DNA from: Phycomyces blakesleeanus NRRL 1555(-)
Taxonomy: Eukaryota; Mucoromycota; Mucoromycetes; Mucorales; Phycomycetaceae
DNA length: 64,000 bases
Assembly (NCBI RefSeq): GCF_001638985.1
Contig: NW_017265154.1
Coordinates: 971,262 to 1,035,261, forward strand
Direction of reading: 5' to 3'
Below, in pieces: positions 58,826 to 64,000 of this stretch (positions are counted from its first letter, which is position 1; the number at the start of each line of letters is the position of its first letter). The position numbers and the translations under genes are program-made. The notes beneath the pieces are model-generated. The model saw only the letters and a program-made list of their open reading frames with translations, did no database searches and was not told the origin of the DNA.

Positions 58826-61690
58826 ATATATAAACTAATTATAGCTGATCTCATATATATATAAGCTATTGATAGTTGATCTAGGATAAATATAAGCTGT
58901 TAACCACCGATCTGGCATATATATAAGTTGTTGATTGCCGATCTGGCATATATATAAGCTGTTGACTACCAATCTGGCATATATATAAGCTGTTAATTGC
59001 CGATCTGGCATATATATAAGCTGTTGACTACCAATCTGGTATATATATAAGCTGTTGACCACTGATCTGGCATATATATAAGTTGTTGATCGCTGATCTG
59101 GCATATATATATATAAGTTGTTGATTGCCGATCTGGCATATATATAAGCTGTTGACTACCGATCTGGCATATATATAAGTTGTTAATTGCCGATCTGGCA
59201 TATATATAAGCTGTTGACTACCGATCTGGCATATATATAAGTTGTTAATTGCCGATCTGGCATATATATAAGCTGTTGACTACCGATCTGGCATATATAT
59301 AAGCTGTTGACTACCAATCTGGCATATATATAAGCTGTTAATTGCCAATCTGGCATATATATAAGCTGTTGACTACCAATCTGGTATATATATAAGCTGT
59401 TGACCACTGATCTGGCATATATATAAGTTGTTGATCGCTGATCTGGCATATATATAAGTTGTTGATTGCCGATCTGGCATATATATAAGCTGTTGACTAC
59501 CGATCTGGCATATATATAAGCTGTTGACTACCGATCTGGCATATATATAAGTTGTTAATTGCCGATCTGGCATATATATAAGCTGTTGACTACCGATCTG
59601 GCATATATATAAGTTGTTAATTGCCGATCTGGCATATATATAAGCTGTTGACTACCGATCTGGCATATATATAAGCTGTTGACTACCAATCTGGCATATA
59701 TATAAGTTGTTGATTGCCGATCTGGCATATATATAAGCTGTTGACTACCGATCTGGCATATATATAAGTTGTTGATTGCCGATCTGGCATATATATAAGC
59801 TGTTGACTACCGATCTGGCATATATATAAGCTGTTGACCACCAATCTGGTATATATATAAATGGATGACAGCTGGTCTGCTATGTATATAATTAGATGAC
59901 AGCTAGTCTAATATATATATAAGTAAATGACAGCTGATCTGCTATATATATAAGTAGATGATAGCCGGTCTGATATATATATAAGTGGATGATAGCCAAT
60001 CTGATATATATATAAGCTAATTTTAGCTGATCTGCTATATATATATGTGGATGTCAGCTGATCTGCTATATATATAAGTGGATGACAGCCGGTCTGATAT
60101 ATATATAAGCTGATTATAGCTGATCTGCTATATATATATGTGGATGTCAGCTGATCTGCTATATATATAAGTGGATGACAGCCGGTCTGATATATATATA
60201 AGCTGATTATAGCTGATCTGCTATATATATATGTGGATGACAGCTGATCTGCTATATATATATGTGGATGACAGCTGATCTGCTATATATATAAGTGGAT
60301 GACAGCCGGTCTGATATATATATAAGCTGATTATAGCTGATCTGCTATATATATAAGTGGATGACAGCCAGTCTGATATATATATAAGTGGATGACAGTC
60401 AATCTGATATATATATATAAGCTGATTATAGCTGATCTGCTATATATATATGTGGATAACAGCTGATCTGCTATATATATAAGTAGATGATAGCCGGTCT
60501 GATATATATATAAGTGGATGACAGCTGATCTGCTATATATATAAATGGATGACAGCTGATCTGTTATATATATAAGTGGATGACAGCCAATCTGATATAT
60601 ATATATAAGCTAATAATTATTAATCTGGTATATATATAAGTCAATAATCATCAATCTGGTATATATATAAGCCAATAATCATCAATCTGGTATATATATA
60701 AGCCAATAAGCATCAATCTGATATATATATAATCTAATTACAGTTAATCTCATATATATACAAGTAGATAACAATCAATTTTATATATATATAAGTGGAT
60801 AACAGTCAATCTGGTATATATATAAGTTATTAACCACCAATCAGGTATATATATAAGCTGATGATAGTTGATCTGATATATATATAAGCTGTTGACCACC
60901 AATTGGGTATATATATAAGCTGATAACAGGTGATCTACACTATATATAAACATATGATACTCAATCTGATATATATATAAGCTGATGATAGCTGATCTGG
61001 TAAATATATAAATTTTTGACCGCCAATCAGCTATATATATATAAACTATTAACAGTTTATCTCATATGTATATAAGCTGATATTAGCCAATCTAGTATAT
61101 ATATAAGCTGATGATAGTCAATCTGGTATATATATATAAGTTATTAACAGCCAATCTTATATGTATATAAGCTATTGACAGTCTATCTCATACATATATA
61201 AGCTGATATTAGCCAATCTAGTATATATATAAGCTGTTGACTGCCAATCTGGCATATATATAAGCTGTTGACTGCTAATCTGGTATATATATATAAGTTA
61301 TTAACAGTCAATCTTATATGTATATAAGCTATTGACAGTCTATCTCATACATATATAAGTAGATCACAGCCAATCTAATATATATATAAGCTGATGATAG
61401 TCAATCTGGTATATATATAAGCTGTTGACCACCAATCTAGTATATATATAAGCTGTTGTCCGCCAATTACATATATATATAAGCTAATGACAGGTGATTT
61501 GCACTATATATAAACATATGATATCCAGTCGGATATATATATAAGTGGATCACAGCCAATCTGATATATATATAAGTAGATAACAGTCAATCTCATATAT
61601 ATATAAACTGAACACTACCAATCTAGTATATATATAAATAAATAATATCTGATCTGATATATATGTAAATCAATAACAGTCAATCTGTAT
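58826..61690. repeat. 31-bp satellite block S3 (A-type, then B-type dimers)
   Basis: A regular A-type array from about 58860 to 59840: TATATATAAGCTGTTGAC, then TACC or TGCC, then GATCTGGCA, with a period of 31 bp. A B-type dimer array follows (59850-60600), then degenerate mixed units to 61690. The first part repeats almost exactly at 62716. Confidence 0.92.
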
Positions 61691-62715
61691 TATATATATA
61701 TATTTATCACATCCAATTTACTACTTATATAAGTTAATAAAATCTAATATATAATCAATATTAGCCAATAACATTTGATTTATTACTAATATTAGCCTAT
61801 AACATCTTATCTATCTCTGATATTAGTCAATACTATTGGATCTATCACATTATATATATTCACACTTGTCAATATCCAAGTCATATCCAATCATCTCATC
61901 AAATATAAGTTACATACTCTAATCATATTTAATCTTTAATTTTATATATATTCACAACTCTTTTATAATCTTTATATATATATATATAGTATATAAATAC
62001 ATTAAAATTATAATAAATATTAATAAGTTGACTTGTTCATATATTTTTTTATTGATTTATATAATAATATTTTGATTTTTATAAGAAAATTAGTAAAAAA
62101 ATATGAAAATTAATTTTTATTAATTCTGTACTTGCTCTTTACATATTTTGATACTTTTATATTATACTACTAAATTTTTTTTATATAGCAAAAAAAATTA
62201 AAAAATTATTACTTAGTAACAATTTGAACTTTCATTAGAAGAGATATATTTAATTATTGTCGGAACGGCTTTTTGATAGTTTAAAGTTAAATGTTTTTCC
62301 ATGCCAAGCTTTTACATAGCTGCTATTTATATAACCTATCTTCCCACACTAAAAATGCCAAGACTTCTCACGCTAGGTGCATTCAGACTAACCGAAAAAG
62401 GAAATTTTTTGCGAAAAAAGCTATTTTTTGTCATTTTTTCCCACGAATTCAATGGTATTGTTTACGTAGATCATTTATGCGAGATTATGCATGATTATGC
62501 ACGTTATATAACAAGTATAGCCAAAAGTTACCAATTTTTTTCAGCAATGCAATTGTATAGTTTACATTACGCGAATATGCATAATGACGTATGTTACACA
62601 AACTTTATTTTTTATATTTTTATATATGTTTAAATTCTCTTATATGTGCCTATATATAATTATGCAATATTATGCAAGATTATGTAAGCTGATAACAACT
62701 AATTGACACTATATA
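61691..62715. repeat. Conserved satellite spacer, copy 3
   Basis: Third full spacer, almost identical to 57811-58825 (offset about 3885 bp). The differences are few single bases. Confidence 0.88.
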
Positions 62716-64000
62716 TAAACTAATTATAGCTGATCTCATATATATATAAGCTATTGATAGTTGATCTAGGATAAATATAAGCTGTTAACCACCGATCTGG
62801 CATATATATAAGTTGTTGATTGCCGATCTGGCATATATATAAGCTGTTGACTACCAATCTGGCATATATATAAGCTGTTAATTGCCGATCTGGCATATAT
62901 ATAAGCTGTTGACTACCAATCTGGTATATATATAAGCTGTTGACCACTGATCTGGCATATATATAAGTTGTTGATCGCTGATCTGGCATATATATAAGTT
63001 GTTGATTGCCGATCTGGCATATATATAAGCTGTTGACTACCGATCTGGCATATATATAAGTTGTTAATTGCCGATCTGGCATATATATAAGCTGTTGACT
63101 ACCGATCTGGCATATATATAAGTTGTTAATTGCCGATCTGGCATATATATAAGCTGTTGACTACCGATCTGGCATATATATAAGTTGTTAATTGCCGATC
63201 TGGCATATATATAAGTTGTTGATCGCTGATCTGGCATATATATAAGTTGTTGACTACCGATCTGGCATATATATAAGCTGTTGACTACCAATCTGGCATA
63301 TATATAAGCTGTTAATTGCCAATCTGGCATATATATAAGCTGTTGACTACCAATCTGGTATATATATAAGCTGTTGACCACTGATCTGGCATATATATAA
63401 GTTGTTGATCGCTGATCTGGCATATATATAAGTTGTTGATTGCCGATCTGGCATATATATAAGCTGTTGACTACCGATCTGGCATATATATAAGCTGTTG
63501 ACTACCGATCTGGCATATATATAAGTTGTTAATTGCCGATCTGGCATATATATAAGCTGTTGACTACCGATCTGGCATATATATAAGCTGTTGACCACTG
63601 ATCTGGCATATATATAAGTTGTTGATCGCTGATCTGGCATATATATAAGCTGTTGATTGCCGATCTGGCATATATATAAGCTGTTGACTACCGATCTGGC
63701 ATATATATAAGCTGTTGACTACCGATCTGGCATATATATAAGTTGTTAATTGCCGATCTGGCATATATATAAGCTGTTGACTACCGATCTGGCATATATA
63801 TAAGTTGTTAATTGCCGATCTGGCATATATATAAGCTGTTGACTACCGATCTGGCATATATATAAGCTGTTGACTACCAATCTGGCATATATATAAGTTG
63901 TTGATTGCCGATCTGGCATATATATAAGCTGTTGACTACCGATCTGGCATATATATAAGTTGTTGATTGCCGATCTGGCATATATATAAGCTGTTGACTA
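62716..64000. repeat. 31-bp satellite block S4 (A-type), runs off the window
   Basis: A very regular A-type array with CCGATCTGGCATATATATAA-type units to the right edge. Unit variants (GACTACC, AATTGCC, GATCGCTG) recur in sets, which points to amplification of multi-unit segments. Long minus-strand frames here are products of the repeat period, not genes. Confidence 0.93.

Noticed and set aside
58835..63764. Long minus-strand open frames with YIYARSVVNSLYICQIG-type repeats
   Set aside because: The 31-bp unit is not a multiple of 3 and has no stop in any minus-strand phase, so a single frame reads all three phases as a 31-aa repeat. The frames follow from the satellite and show no sign of coding selection.
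46496..64000. CRISPR-like array
   Set aside because: Repeats are directly tandem with no unique spacers of constant length, and the organism is eukaryotic.

Overview
The window looks like nuclear DNA of an early-diverging filamentous fungus, most likely Mucoromycota (Mucorales or a close relative; genus not resolved). The reasons are AT-rich DNA, compact intron-rich genes (introns about 45-120 bp, mostly GTAAGT...YAG), fungal versions of conserved eukaryotic genes, and a mobile-element load of KDZ, Tnp2/CACTA, Ty3 and a possible Fanzor-like relic. No prokaryotic signal was seen.

Layout. 1-5200 is a gene-poor stretch with a broken partial gene at the left edge. 5300-25100 is a gene island: a cationic amino acid permease, COX17, an unrecognised 175-aa protein, a heterotrimeric G-protein gamma subunit, an NDUFB4/B15-like complex I subunit, an ITFG1/TIP-like beta-propeller membrane protein, a JJJ1/DNAJC21-type ribosome-biogenesis J-protein, a mitochondrial transcription factor B, and a P5A-type (Spf1/ATP13A1) ATPase. 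A 1.2-kb non-autonomous CACTA-like element with 3-bp target duplication sits between JJJ1 and the mitochondrial factor. COX17, the NDUFB4-like protein and mtTFB are all mitochondrial; the rest are housekeeping genes without evident joint regulation.

25100-46000 is a mobile-element graveyard: a decayed ORF, tentatively Fanzor/TnpB-like; a 316-bp TA-flanked MITE; a decayed Ty3-type pol on the minus strand carrying two nested solo LTRs, each with a perfect 5-bp target duplication; a broken KDZ transposase gene; and a 6.8-kb CACTA-type element (copy 1) with a Tnp2-family transposase and a convergent accessory gene.

46200-64000 is an AT-rich satellite of 31-bp units, arranged in blocks separated by roughly 1-kb conserved spacers, and it runs off the right edge. 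A second, 7840-bp CACTA-type element (copy 2) is inserted in the satellite with matching terminal inverted repeats and an ATA target duplication; it in turn carries two solo LTRs. Copies 1 and 2 share the same two-gene convergent layout. Differences between repeat copies, and many nonsense codons in the dead elements, are concentrated at CpG-type transitions, which suggests past cytosine methylation and deamination.
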